The notes under the pieces are model-generated. The model made no database searches and was not told where the DNA came from. It saw only the letters and a program-made list of their open reading frames with translations. Shown here piece by piece: positions 30,501-45,194 of a stretch of DNA of 64,000 nt. How positions within the stretch are numbered: position 1 is the first letter of the stretch; the number at the start of each line of letters is the position of its first letter. The DNA is from Bugula neritina (taxonomy: Eukaryota > Bryozoa > Gymnolaemata > Cheilostomatida > Bugulidae): assembly GCA_964035545.1 (NCBI GenBank), contig CAXIUT010000183.1, forward strand, positions 1,550,001-1,614,000. The letters run 5' to 3'. A program made the translations under genes and the position numbers.

Positions 30501-31059
30501 AAATATACTGCAGCATAACGAAATATATGGTAAACTAATGAAATATATTTTAACACATTGAGAAATACTGCAACATACTGAAATATACTGCGGCACCTAG
30601 CAATATACTGTAACATACTGAAATATGCTCTAGCACACTGAAATACAATGCAACTCACTGAAATATACTGCAACATACTGAAATACACTGCAACATCCTA
30701 CAACATGCTGAAATACACTGTAACATATTGAAATACACTGCAACACTTTGAAACATACTGCAACATACCGAAATATATGGTAAACTACTGCAACATACTA
30801 CAACATATTGAAATACACTGCAACACATTGAAATATACTGCAACATACCTAAATATACGGTAATATACTGAAATTCACTGTAACGCATTGCAAAATACTG
30901 CAACATACTGAAATTCACTGTGACACACTGAAATACGCTGCAAAATACTACAACATACTGAAATAAACTGTAACATATTGAAATACACTACAACACATTG
31001 AAAAATACTGCAACATACTGAAATACACTGTAACATATTGAAGTACACTGCAACACATT

Positions 31060-31074
31060 GAAATAATAATTATA
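31060..31074. other. 7-bp insertion variant, copy 3
   Basis: Same insertion, exactly 6,414 bp after copy 2, as expected from the offset between the first and second large units. Confidence 0.95.
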
Positions 31075-34000
31075 CTGCAACATACCAAAATATATGGTAA
31101 ACAACTGAAATATACTTTAACACATTGAAAAATACTGCAACATACTGAAATATACTGCGACACTTTGCAATATACTGTAACATACCGAAATATGCTCTAG
31201 CACACTGAAATACACTGCAACTCACTGAAATATACTGCAACATACTGAAATACACTGTGACATCCTGAAATATACTGCAACATTCTGAAATAGACTGCTA
31301 CATACTGAAATATACTGCAACATACTGCAACATACTGAAATACACTGCAACATACTACAACATACTGAAATACGCTGCAACACATTGAAATATACTGAAA
31401 CATACCTAAATATACGGTAATATACCGAAATATACTGTAACGCATTGCAAAATACTGCAACATACTGAAATACACTGCGACACACTGAAATACGCTGCAA
31501 AATACTACAACATACTGAAATAAACTGTAACATATTGAAATACACTGCAATACATTGAAAAATAATGCAATATACTGAAATATACTGTAACACACTGAAA
31601 TATACTGCAACATACTGAAATACACTGTAACATACTGAAATATACTGCAACGTACTGAAATACACTGCTACATACTGAAATATACTGTAGCATACTGCAA
31701 CATACTGAAATACACTGTAACATACTGAGATACACTGTCGCATACTGCAACATATTGAACTACACTGCAACACATTGAAATATATTGCAACTTATCCAAT
31801 ATATGGAAAACTACTGAAATATACTGTAACGCATTGAAAAAGACTGCAACATACTGAAATGTATTGCGACACATTGCAATATACTGTAATTTACTGAAAA
31901 ATGCTGTAGCACACTGAAATATACTGCAATTCGCTGAAATATACTGCAACATTCTGAAATACACCGTAACATCCTACAACATACTAAAATAGACTGTAAC
32001 ATTTCGAAATACACTGCAACACATTCAATTATACTGCAACATAACGAAATATATGGTAAACTACTGAAATGTATTTTAACAAATTGAAAAATACTGCAAC
32101 ATACTGAAATATACTGTAACACACTGAAGTATACTGCAACATACTGAAATACACTGTAACATACTGAAATATACTGCAACATACTGAAATACACTGCTAC
32201 ATACTGAAATATACTGCAACGTACTGCAACATACTGCAACATACTGAAATACACTGTAACATACTGAAATACACTGCAACATATTACCACATATTGAAAT
32301 ACACTGCAACACATTGAAATGTACTGCAACATACCGAAATATATGGTAAACTACTAAAATATACTGTAACACATTGAAAAATACTGCAACATACTGAAAT
32401 ATACTGCGACACCTAGCAATATACTGTAACATACTGAAATATGCTCTAGCACACTGAAATACAATGCAACTTACTGAAACATACTGCAACATACTGAAAT
32501 ACACTGCAACATCCTACAATATGCTGAAATACACAGTAACATATTGAAATACACTGCAACACATTGAAATATACTGTGACATACCTAAATATACGGTAAG
32601 ATACTGAAATATACTGTAACACATTGAAAAATACTGCAACATACTGAAATATACTGTAACACACCGAAATATACTGCAACATACTGAAATACACAGTAAC
32701 ATACTGAAATACACTGCTACATACTGAAATATACTGCAACATACTGCAACATACTGAAATACACAGTAACATACTGAAATACACTGCAACATACTACAAC
32801 ATATTGAAATACACTGCAACACATTGAAATGTACTGCAACATACCGAAATATACGGTAATATACTGAAATATACTGTACCACATTGAAAAATACTGCAAC
32901 ATACTGAAATACACTGCAACACACTGAAACACACCGCAAAAAACTACAACATACTGAAATACACTGTAACATATTAAAACATACTGCAACATACTGAAAT
33001 ACACTGCAACACACTGAAATATACCGCAAAATACTACAACATACTGGAATACACTGTAACATATTGAAATACACTGCAACACATTGAAATATACTGCAAC
33101 ATACCGAAATATATGGTAAACTAATGAAATATACTGTAACACATTGAGAAATACCGCAACATACTGAAAGATACTGCGACACATTGCAATATACTGTAAC
33201 ATACTGAAATATGATGTAGCACACTGAAATACACTGCAACATCCTACAACATACTGAAATACACTGTAACATATTGAAATACTTTGCAACACATTGAAAT
33301 ATACTGCAACATAACAAAATATATGGTAAACTACTGAAATAGACTTTAACACATTGAAAAAGACTGCAACATACTGAAATATACTGCGACACCTAGCAAT
33401 ATACTGTAACATACTGAAATATGCTCTAGCACACTGAAATACAATGCAACTCACTGAAATATACTGCAACATACTGAAATACACTGCAACATCCTACAAC
33501 ATGCTGAAATACACTGTAACATATTGAAATACACTGCAACACTTTGAAACATACTGCAACATACCGAAATATATGGTAAACTACTGCAACATACTACAAC
33601 ATATTGAAATACACTGCAACACATTGAAATATACTGCAACATACCTAAATATACGGTAATATACTGAAATTCACTGTAACGCATTGCAAAATACTGCAAC
33701 ATACTGAAATTCACGGTGACACACTGAAATACGCTGCAAAATACTACAACATACTGAAATAAACTGTAACATATTGAAATACACTACAACACATTGAAAA
33801 ATACTGCAACATACTGAAATATACTGTAACACACTGAAATATACTGCAACATACTGAAATACACTGTAACATACTGAAATATACTGCAACATACTGAAAT
33901 ACACTGCTACATACGGAAATATTCTGCAACATACTGCAACATACTGCAATACACTGTAACATACTGAAATACACTGCAACATACTACAACATATTGAAAT

Positions 34001-34186
34001 ACACTGCAACACATTGAAATACACTGCAACTTACCGAATATATGGTAAACTACTGAAATATACTGTAACGCATTGAAAAATACTGCAACATACTGAAATA
34101 TATTGCGACACATTGCAATATACTGTAACATACTGAAAAATGCTGTAGCACACTGAAATATACTGCAATTCACTGAAATATACTGC

Positions 34187-34686
34187 AACATACTGAAATA
34201 CACCGCAACATCCTAAAACATACTGAAATACACTGTAACATATTGAAATACACTGCAACACATTGAAATATACTGCAACATAACGAAACATATGGTAAAC
34301 TATTGAAATAAATTTTAACACATTGAAAAATACTGCAACATACTGAAATATATTATAACACATTGAAAAATACTGCAACATACTGAAGTATACTGTAACA
34401 CACTGAAGTACACTGCAACTCACTGAAATATACTGCAACATACTGAAATACACCGCAACATCCTACAACATACTGAAATACACTGTAACATATTGAAATA
34501 CACTGCAACACATTGAAATATACTGCAACATAACGAAACATATGGTAAACTATTGAAATAAATTTTAACACATTGAAAAATACTGCAACATACTGAAATA
34601 TATTATAACACATTGAAAAATACTGCAACATACTGAAGTATACTGTAACACACTGAAGTACACTGCAACTCACTGAAATATACTGC
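34187..34686. repeat. 250-bp tandem duplication unique to U2
   Basis: 34,187-34,436 and 34,437-34,686 are tandem copies of one intermediate-level unit (25 half-units), each with CACCGCAACATCCT, AACGAAACATATGG, AATTTTAACACATTG and TATTATAACACATTG. U3 has a single copy (near 43,260-43,510), so the offset between U2 and U3 falls from 9,071 to 8,821 beyond this point. Confidence 0.9.
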
Positions 34687-35947
34687 AATATACAGAAATA
34701 CACTGCAACATCCTACAAAATGCTGAAATACACTGTAACATATTGAAATACACTGCAACACATTGAAATATACTGCAACATACCCAAATATATGGTAAAC
34801 TACTGAAATATACTGTAACACATTGACAAATACTGCAACATACTGAAATATACTGCAACATACCTAAATATACGGTAATATACTGAAATATACTGTAACA
34901 CACCGAAATATACTGCAACATACTGAAATACACTGTAACATACTGAAATATACTGCAACATACTGAATTACACTGCTACATACTGAAATATACTGCAACA
35001 TACTGCAACATACTGAAATACACTGTAACATACTGAAATAAACTGCAACATACTACAACATATTGAAATACACTGCAACACATTGAAGTATACTGCAACA
35101 TACCTAAATATACGGTAATATACTGAAATATACTGTAACACATTGAAAAAACTGCAACATACTGAAATACACTGTAACATACTGAAATATACTGCAACAT
35201 ACTGAATTACACTGCTACATACTGAAATATACTGCAACATACTGCAACATACTGAAATACACTGTAACATACTGAAATAAACTGCAACATACTACAACAT
35301 ATTGAAATACACTGCAACACATTGAAGTATACTGCAACATACCTAAATATACTGCAACATACTGAAATACACTGTAACATACTGAGATACACTGTCGCAT
35401 ACTGCAACATATTGAACTACACTGCAACACATTGAAATATATTGCAACTTATCCAATATATGGAAAACTACTGAAATATACTGTAACGCATTGAAAAAGA
35501 CTGCAACATACTGAAATATATTGCGACACATTGCAATATACTGTAAGTTACTGAAAAATGCTGTAGCACACTGAAATATACTGCAATTCGCTGAAATACA
35601 CTGCAACATTCTGAAATACACCGTAACATCCTACAACATACTAAAATAGACTGTAACATTTCGAAATACACTGCAACACATTCAATTATACTGCAACATA
35701 ACGAAGTATATGGTAAACTACTGAAATGTATTTTAACAAATTGAAAAATACTGCAACATACTGAAATATACTGTAGCACACTAAAGTATACTGCAACATA
35801 CTGAAATACACTGTAACATACTGAAATATACTGCAACATACTGAAATACACTGCTACATACTGAAATATACTGCAACGTACTGCAACATACTGCAACATA
35901 CTGAAATACACTGTAACATACTGAAATACACTGCAACATATTACCAC

Positions 35948-35967
35948 ATATTGAAATACACAGTAAC
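35948..35967. other. HOR recombination junction J4
   Basis: Same join near the end of the second large unit, 15,425 bp after J3. The intact 230-bp version is present at about 25,870, 32,290, 41,355 and 44,760, so both arrangements coexist in the array. Confidence 0.9.
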
Positions 35968-36143
35968 ATATTGAAATACACTGCAACACATTGAAATATA
36001 CTGTGACATACCTAAATATACGGTAAGATACTGAAATATACTGTAACACATTGAAAAATACTGCAACATACTGAAATATACTGTAACACACCGAAATATA
36101 CTGCAACATACTGAAATACACAGTAACATACTGAAATACACTG

Positions 36144-39100
36144 CTACATACTGAAATATACTGCAACATACTGCAACATACTGAAATACACAGTAACATA
36201 CTGAAATACACTGCAACATACTACAACATATTGAAATACACTGCAACACATTGAAATGTACTGCAACATACCGAAATATACGGTAATATACTGAAATATA
36301 CTGTACCACATTGAAAAATACTGCAACATACTGAAATACACTGCAACACACTGAAACACACCGCAAAAAACTACAACATACTGAAATACACTGTAACATA
36401 TTAAAACATACTGCAACATACTGAAATACACTGCAACACACTGAAATATACCGCTAAATACTACAACATACTGAAATACACTGTAACATATTGAAATACA
36501 CTGCAACACATTGAAATATACTGCAACATACCGAAATATATGGTAAACTAATGAAATATACTGTAACACATTGAGAAATACCGCAACATACTGAAAGATA
36601 CTGCGACACATTGCAATATACTGTAACATACTGAAATATGATGTAGCACACTGAAATACACTGCAACATCCTACAACATACTGAAATACACTGTAACATA
36701 TTGAAATACTTTGCAACACATTGAAATATACTGCAACATAACAAAATATATGGTAAACTACTGAAATAGACTTTAACACATTGAAAAAGACTGCAACATA
36801 CTGAAATATACTGCGACACCTAGCAATATACTGTAACATACTGAAATATGCTCTAGCACACTGAAATACAATGCAACTCACTGAAATATACTGCAACATA
36901 CTGAAATACACTGCAACATCCTACAACATGCTGAAATACACTGTAACATATTGAAATACACTGCAACACTTTGAAACATACTGCAACATACCGAAATATA
37001 TGGTAAACTACTGCAACATACTACAACATATTGAAATACACTGCAACACATTGAAATATACTGCAACATACCTAAATATACGGTAATATACTGAAATTCA
37101 CTGTAACGCATTGCAAAATACTGCAACATACTGAAATTCACGGTGACACACTGAAATACGCTGCAAAATACTACAACATACTGAAATAAACTGTAACATA
37201 TTGAAATACACTACAACACATTGAAAAATACTGCAACATACTGAAATATACTGTAACACACTGAAATATACTGCAACATACTGAAATACACTGTAACATA
37301 CTGAAATATACTGCAACATACTGAAATACACTGCTACATACGGAAATATTCTGCAACATACTGCAACATACTGCAATACACTGTAACATACTGAAATACA
37401 CTGCAACATACTACAACATATTGAAATACACTGCAACACATTGAAATACACTGCAACTTACCGAATATATGGTAAACTACTGAAATATACTGTAACGCAT
37501 TGAAAAATACTGCAACATACTGAAATATATTGCGACACATTGCAATATACTATAACATACTGAAAAATGCTGTAGCACACTGAAATATACTGCAATTCAC
37601 TGAAATATACTGCAACATACTGAAATACACCGCAACATCCTACAACATACTGAAATACACTGTAACATATTGAAATACACTGCAACACATTGAAATATAC
37701 TGCAACATAACGAAACATATGGTAAACTATTGAAATAAATTTTAACACATTGAAAAATACTGCAACATACTGAAATATATTATAACACATTGAAAAATAC
37801 TGCAACATACTGAAGTATACTGTAACACACTGAAGTACACTGCAACTCACTGAAATATACTGCAATAAACAGAAATACACTGCAACATCCTACAAAATGC
37901 TGAAATACACTGTAACATATTGAAATACACTGCAACACATTGAAATATACTGCAACATACCCAAATATATGGTAAACTACTGAAATATACTGTAACACAT
38001 TGACAAATACTGCAACATACTGAAATATACTGCAACATACCTAAATATACGGTAATATACTGAAATATACTGTAACACACCGAAATATACTGCAACATAC
38101 TGAAATACACTGTAACATACTGAAATATACTGCAACATACTGAATTACACTGCTACATACTGAAATATACTGCAACATACTGCAACATACTGAAATACAC
38201 TGTAACATACTGAAATAAACTGCAACATACTACAACATATTGAAATACACTGCAACACATTGAAGTATACTGCAACATACCTAAATATACGGTAATATAC
38301 TGAAATATACTGTAACACATTGAAAAAACTGCAACATACTGAAATACACTGCAACACACTGAAATACACCGCAAAAAACTACAATATACTGAAATACACT
38401 GTAACATATTGAAATCCACTGCAACACATTGAAATATACTGCAACATACCGAAATATATGGTAAACTAATGAAATATACTGTAACACATTGAAAAATACC
38501 GCAACATACTGAAATATACTGCGACAGATTGCAATATACTGTAACATATTGAAATATGCTGTAGCACACTGAAATACACTGCAACATCCTACAACATACT
38601 GAAATACACTGTAACATATTGAAATACACTGCAAGAAATTGAAATAGACTGCAAAATAACAAAATATATGGTAAACTACTGAAATATACTTTACCACATT
38701 GAAAAATACTGCAACATACAGAAATATACTGTAACACACTGAAATATACTGCAACATACTGAAATACACTGCTAAATACTGAAATATACTGCAACATACT
38801 GCAACAAACTGCAACATACTGAAATACACTGTAACATATTGAAGTACACTGCAACACATTGAAATATACTGCAACATACCAAAATATATGGTAAACAACT
38901 GAAATATACTTTAACACATTGAAAAATACTGCAACATACTGAAATATACTGCGACACTTTGCAATATACTGTAACATACCGAAATATGCTCTAGCGCACT
39001 GAAATACACTGCAACTCACTGAAATATATTGCAACATACTGAAATACACTGTGACATCCTGAAATATACTGCAACATACTGAAATACACTGCTACATACT

Positions 39101-42100
39101 GAAATATACTGCAACATACTGCAACATACTGAAATACACTGCAACATACTACAACATACTGAAATACACTGCAACACATTGAAATATACTGCAACATACC
39201 TAAATATACGGTAATCTACCGAAATATACTGTAACGCATTGCAAAATACTGCAACATACTGAAATACACTGCGACACACTGAAGTACGCTGCAAAATACT
39301 ACAACATACTGAAATAAACTGTAACATATTGAAATACACTGCAATACATTGATAAATAATGCAATATACTGAAATATACTGTAACACACTGAAATATACT
39401 GCAACATACTGAAATACACTGTAACATACTGAAATATACTGCAACGTACTGAAATACACTGCTACATACTGAAATATACTGTAACATACTGCAACATACT
39501 GAAATACACTGTAACATACTGAGATACACTGCAACATACTACAACATATTGAAATACAATGCAACACATTGAAATATACTGCAGCATAACGAAATATATG
39601 GTAAACTAATGAAATATATTTTAACACATTGAGAAATACTGCAACATACTGAAATATACTGCGGCACCTAGCAATATACTGTAACATACTGAAATATGCT
39701 CTAGCACACTGAAATACAATGCAACTCACTGAAATATACTGCAACATACTGAAATACACTGCAACATCCTACAACATGCTGAAATACACTGTAACATATT
39801 GAAATACACTGCAACACTTTGAAACATACTGCAACATACCGAAATATATGGTAAACTACTGCAACATACTACAACATATTGAAATACACTGCAACACATT
39901 GAAATATACTGCAACATACCTAAATATACGGTAATATACTGAAATTCACTGTAACGCATTGCAAAATACTGCAACATACTGAAATTCACTGTGACACACT
40001 GAAATACGCTGCAAAATACTACAACATACTGAAATAAACTGTAACATATTGAAATACACTACAACACATTGAAAAATACTGCAACATACTGAAATACACT
40101 GTAACATATTGAAGTACACTGCAACACATTGAAATAATAATTATACTGCAACATACCAAAATATATGGTAAACAACTGAAATATACTTTAACACATTGAA
40201 AAATACTGCAACATACTGAAATATACTGCGACACTTTGCAATATACTGTAACATACCGAAATATGCTCTAGCACACTGAAATACACTGCAACTCACTGAA
40301 ATATACTGCAACATACTGAAATACACTGTGACATCCTGAAATATACTGCAACATTCTGAAATAGACTGCTACATACTGAAATATACTGCAACATACTGCA
40401 ACATACTGAAATACACTGCAACATACTACAACATACTGAAATACGCTGCAACACATTGAAATATACTGAAACATACCTAAATATACGGTAATATACCGAA
40501 ATATACTGTAACGCATTGCAAAATACTGCAACATACTGAAATACACTGCGACACACTGAAATACGCTGCAAAATACTACAACATACTGAAATAAACTGTA
40601 ACATATTGAAATACACTGCAATACATTGAAAAATAATGCAATATACTGAAATATACTGTAACACACTGAAATATACTGCAACATACTGAAATACACTGTA
40701 ACATACTGAAATATACTGCAACGTACTGAAATACACTGCTACATACTGAAATATACTGTAGCATACTGCAACATACTGAAATACACTGTAACATACTGAG
40801 ATACACTGTCGCATACTGCAACATATTGAACTACACTGCAACACATTGAAATATATTGCAACTTATCCAATATATGGAAAACTACTGAAATATACTGTAA
40901 CGCATTGAAAAAGACTGCAACATACTGAAATGTATTGCGACACATTGCAATATACTGTAATTTACTGAAAAATGCTGTAGCACACTGAAATATACTGCAA
41001 TTCGCTGAAATATACTGCAACATTCTGAAATACACCGTAACATCCTACAACATACTAAAATAGACTGTAACATTTCGAAATACACTGCAACACATTCAAT
41101 TATACTGCAACATAACGAAATATATGGTAAACTACTGAAATGTATTTTAACAAATTGAAAAATACTGCAACATACTGAAATATACTGTAACACACTGAAG
41201 TATACTGCAACATACTGAAATACACTGTAACATACTGAAATATACTGCAACATACTGAAATACACTGCTACATACTGAAATATACTGCAACGTACTGCAA
41301 CATACTGCAACATACTGAAATACACTGTAACATACTGAAATACACTGCAACATATTACCACATATTGAAATACACTGCAACACATTGAAATGTACTGCAA
41401 CATACCGAAATATATGGTAAACTACTAAAATATACTGTAACACATTGAAAAATACTGCAACATACTGAAATATACTGCGACACCTAGCAATATACTGTAA
41501 CATACTGAAATATGCTCTAGCACACTGAAATACAATGCAACTTACTGAAACATACTGCAACATACTGAAATACACTGCAACATCCTACAATATGCTGAAA
41601 TACACAGTAACATATTGAAATACACTGCAACACATTGAAATATACTGTGACATACCTAAATATACGGTAAGATACTGAAATATACTGTAACACATTGAAA
41701 AATACTGCAACATACTGAAATATACTGTAACACACCGAAATATACTGCAACATACTGAAATACACAGTAACATACTGAAATACACTGCTACATACTGAAA
41801 TATACTGCAACATACTGCAACATACTGAAATACACAGTAACATACTGAAATACACTGCAACATACTACAACATATTGAAATACACTGCAACACATTGAAA
41901 TGTACTGCAACATACCGAAATATACGGTAATATACTGAAATATACTGTACCACATTGAAAAATACTGCAACATACTGAAATACACTGCAACACACTGAAA
42001 CACACCGCAAAAAACTACAACATACTGAAATACACTGTAACATATTAAAACATACTGCAACATACTGAAATACACTGCAACACACTGAAATATACCGCAA

Positions 42101-45100
42101 AATACTACAACATACTGGAATACACTGTAACATATTGAAATACACTGCAACACATTGAAATATACTGCAACATACCGAAATATATGGTAAACTAATGAAA
42201 TATACTGTAACACATTGAGAAATACCGCAACATACTGAAAGATACTGCGACACATTGCAATATACTGTAACATACTGAAATATGATGTAGCACACTGAAA
42301 TACACTGCAACATCCTACAACATACTGAAATACACTGTAACATATTGAAATACTTTGCAACACATTGAAATATACTGCAACATAACAAAATATATGGTAA
42401 ACTACTGAAATAGACTTTAACACATTGAAAAAGACTGCAACATACTGAAATATACTGCGACACCTAGCAATATACTGTAACATACTGAAATATGCTCTAG
42501 CACACTGAAATACAATGCAACTCACTGAAATATACTGCAACATACTGAAATACACTGCAACATCCTACAACATGCTGAAATACACTGTAACATATTGAAA
42601 TACACTGCAACACTTTGAAACATACTGCAACATACCGAAATATATGGTAAACTACTGCAACATACTACAACATATTGAAATACACTGCAACACATTGAAA
42701 TATACTGCAACATACCTAAATATACGGTAATATACTGAAATTCACTGTAACGCATTGCAAAATACTGCAACATACTGAAATTCACGGTGACACACTGAAA
42801 TACGCTGCAAAATACTACAACATACTGAAATAAACTGTAACATATTGAAATACACTACAACACATTGAAAAATACTGCAACATACTGAAATATACTGTAA
42901 CACACTGAAATATACTGCAACATACTGAAATACACTGTAACATACTGAAATATACTGCAACATACTGAAATACACTGCTACATACGGAAATATTCTGCAA
43001 CATACTGCAACATACTGCAATACACTGTAACATACTGAAATACACTGCAACATACTACAACATATTGAAATACACTGCAACACATTGAAATACACTGCAA
43101 CTTACCGAATATATGGTAAACTACTGAAATATACTGTAACGCATTGAAAAATACTGCAACATACTGAAATATATTGCGACACATTGCAATATACTGTAAC
43201 ATACTGAAAAATGCTGTAGCACACTGAAATATACTGCAATTCACTGAAATATACTGCAACATACTGAAATACACCGCAACATCCTAAAACATACTGAAAT
43301 ACACTGTAACATATTGAAATACACTGCAACACATTGAAATATACTGCAACATAACGAAACATATGGTAAACTATTGAAATAAATTTTAACACATTGAAAA
43401 ATACTGCAACATACTGAAATATATTATAACACATTGAAAAATACTGCAACATACTGAAGTATACTGTAACACACTGAAGTACACTGCAACTCACTGAAAC
43501 ATACTGCAATATACAGAAATACACTGCAACATCCTACAAAATGCTGAAATACACTGTAACATATTGAAATACACTGCAACACATTGAAATATACTGCAAC
43601 ATACCCAAATATATGGTAAACTACTGAAATATACTGTAACACATTGACAAATACTGCAACATACTGAAATATACTGCAACATACCTAAATATACGGTAAT
43701 ATACTGAAATATACTGTAACACACCGAAATATACTGCAACATACTGAAATACACTGTAACATACTAAAATATACTGCAACATACTGAATTACACTGCTAC
43801 ATACTGAAATATACTGCAACATACTGCAACATACTGAAATACACTGTAACATACTGAAATAAACTGCAACATACTACAACATATTGAAATACACTGCAAC
43901 ACATTGAAGTATACTGCAACATACCTAAATATACGGTAATATACTGAAATATACTGTAACACATTGAAAAAACTGCAACATACTGAAATACACTGTAACA
44001 TACTGAAATATACTGCAACATACTGAATTACACTGCTACATACTGAAATATACTGCAACATACTGCAACATACTGAAATACACTGTAACATACTGAAATA
44101 AACTGCAACATACTACAACATATTGAAATACACTGCAACACATTGAAGTATACTGCAACATACCTAAATATACTGCAACATACTGAAATACACTGTAACA
44201 TACTGAGATACACTGTCGCATACTGCAACATATTGAACTACACTGCAACACATTGAAATATATTGCAACTTATCCAATATATGGTAAACTACTGAAATAT
44301 ACTGTAACGCATTGAAAAAGACTGCAACATACTGAAATATATTGCGACACATTGCAATATACTGTAATTTACTGAAAAATGCTGTAGCACACTGAAATAT
44401 ACTGCAATTCGCTGAAATATACTGCAACATTCTGAAATACACCGTAACATCCTACAACATACTAAAATAGACTGTAACATTTCGAAATACACTGCAACAC
44501 ATTCAATTATACTGCAACATAACGAAATATATGGTAAACTACTGAAATGTATTTTAACAAATTGAAAAATACTGCAACATACTGAAATATACTGTAACAC
44601 ACTGAAGTATACTGCAACATACTGAAATACACTGTAACATACTGAAATATACTGCAACATACTGAAATACACTGCTACATACTGAAATATACTGCAACGT
44701 ACTGCAACATACTGCAACATACTGAAATACACTGTAACATACTGAAATACACTGCAACATATTACCACATATTGAAATACACTGCAACACATTGAAATGT
44801 ACTGCAACATACCGAAATATATGGTAAACTACTAAAATATACTGTAACACATTGAAAAATACTGCAACATACTGAAATATACTGCGACACCTAGCAATAT
44901 ACTGTAACATACTGAAATATGCTCTAGCACACTGAAATACAATGCAACTTACTGAAACATACTGCAACATACTGAAATACACTGCAACATCCTACAATAT
45001 GCTGAAATACACAGTAACATATTGAAATACACTGCAACACATTGAAATATACTGTGACATACCTAAATATACGGTAAGATACTGAAATATACTGTAACAC

Positions 45101-45194
45101 ATTGAAAAATACTGCAACATACTGAAATATACTGTAACACACCGAAATATACTGCAACATACTGAAATACACAGTAACATACTGAAATACACTG
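36144..45194. repeat. Large unit U3 (9,051 bp)
   Basis: Collinear with U2 at +9,071 to about 43,420, then at +8,821. Near its right end it carries the intact 230-bp arrangement (about 44,760) where U2 has junction J4. At 44,273 it has CTTATCCAATATATGGTAAAC, where U2 has GGAAAAC. U3 is therefore a mosaic on its right side. Its length is 905 half-units minus six one-base losses plus the 7-bp gain. Confidence 0.9.
40131..40145. other. 7-bp insertion variant, copy 4
   Basis: Same insertion, exactly 9,071 bp after copy 3, as expected from the offset between the second and third large units. The fourth unit lacks it because its homology with the third ends near 49,145, before the equivalent position. 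Confidence 0.95.

Larger units (their letters stand above)
27073..36143. repeat. Large unit U2 (9,071 bp)
   Basis: Compound unit: about 6.0 kb collinear with U1, then about 3.0 kb of H-type sequence ending in a segment collinear with 20,043-20,718 (offset 15,425). It is followed by U3 at +9,071. The length is 907 half-units, minus six one-base losses (near 28,395, 29,256, 31,798, 34,039, 35,148 and 35,455), plus the 7-bp gain at 31,060, which gives exactly 9,071. The private change CATACTGGAATACACTG (33,043) is shared only with U3 (42,112). Confidence 0.92.
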
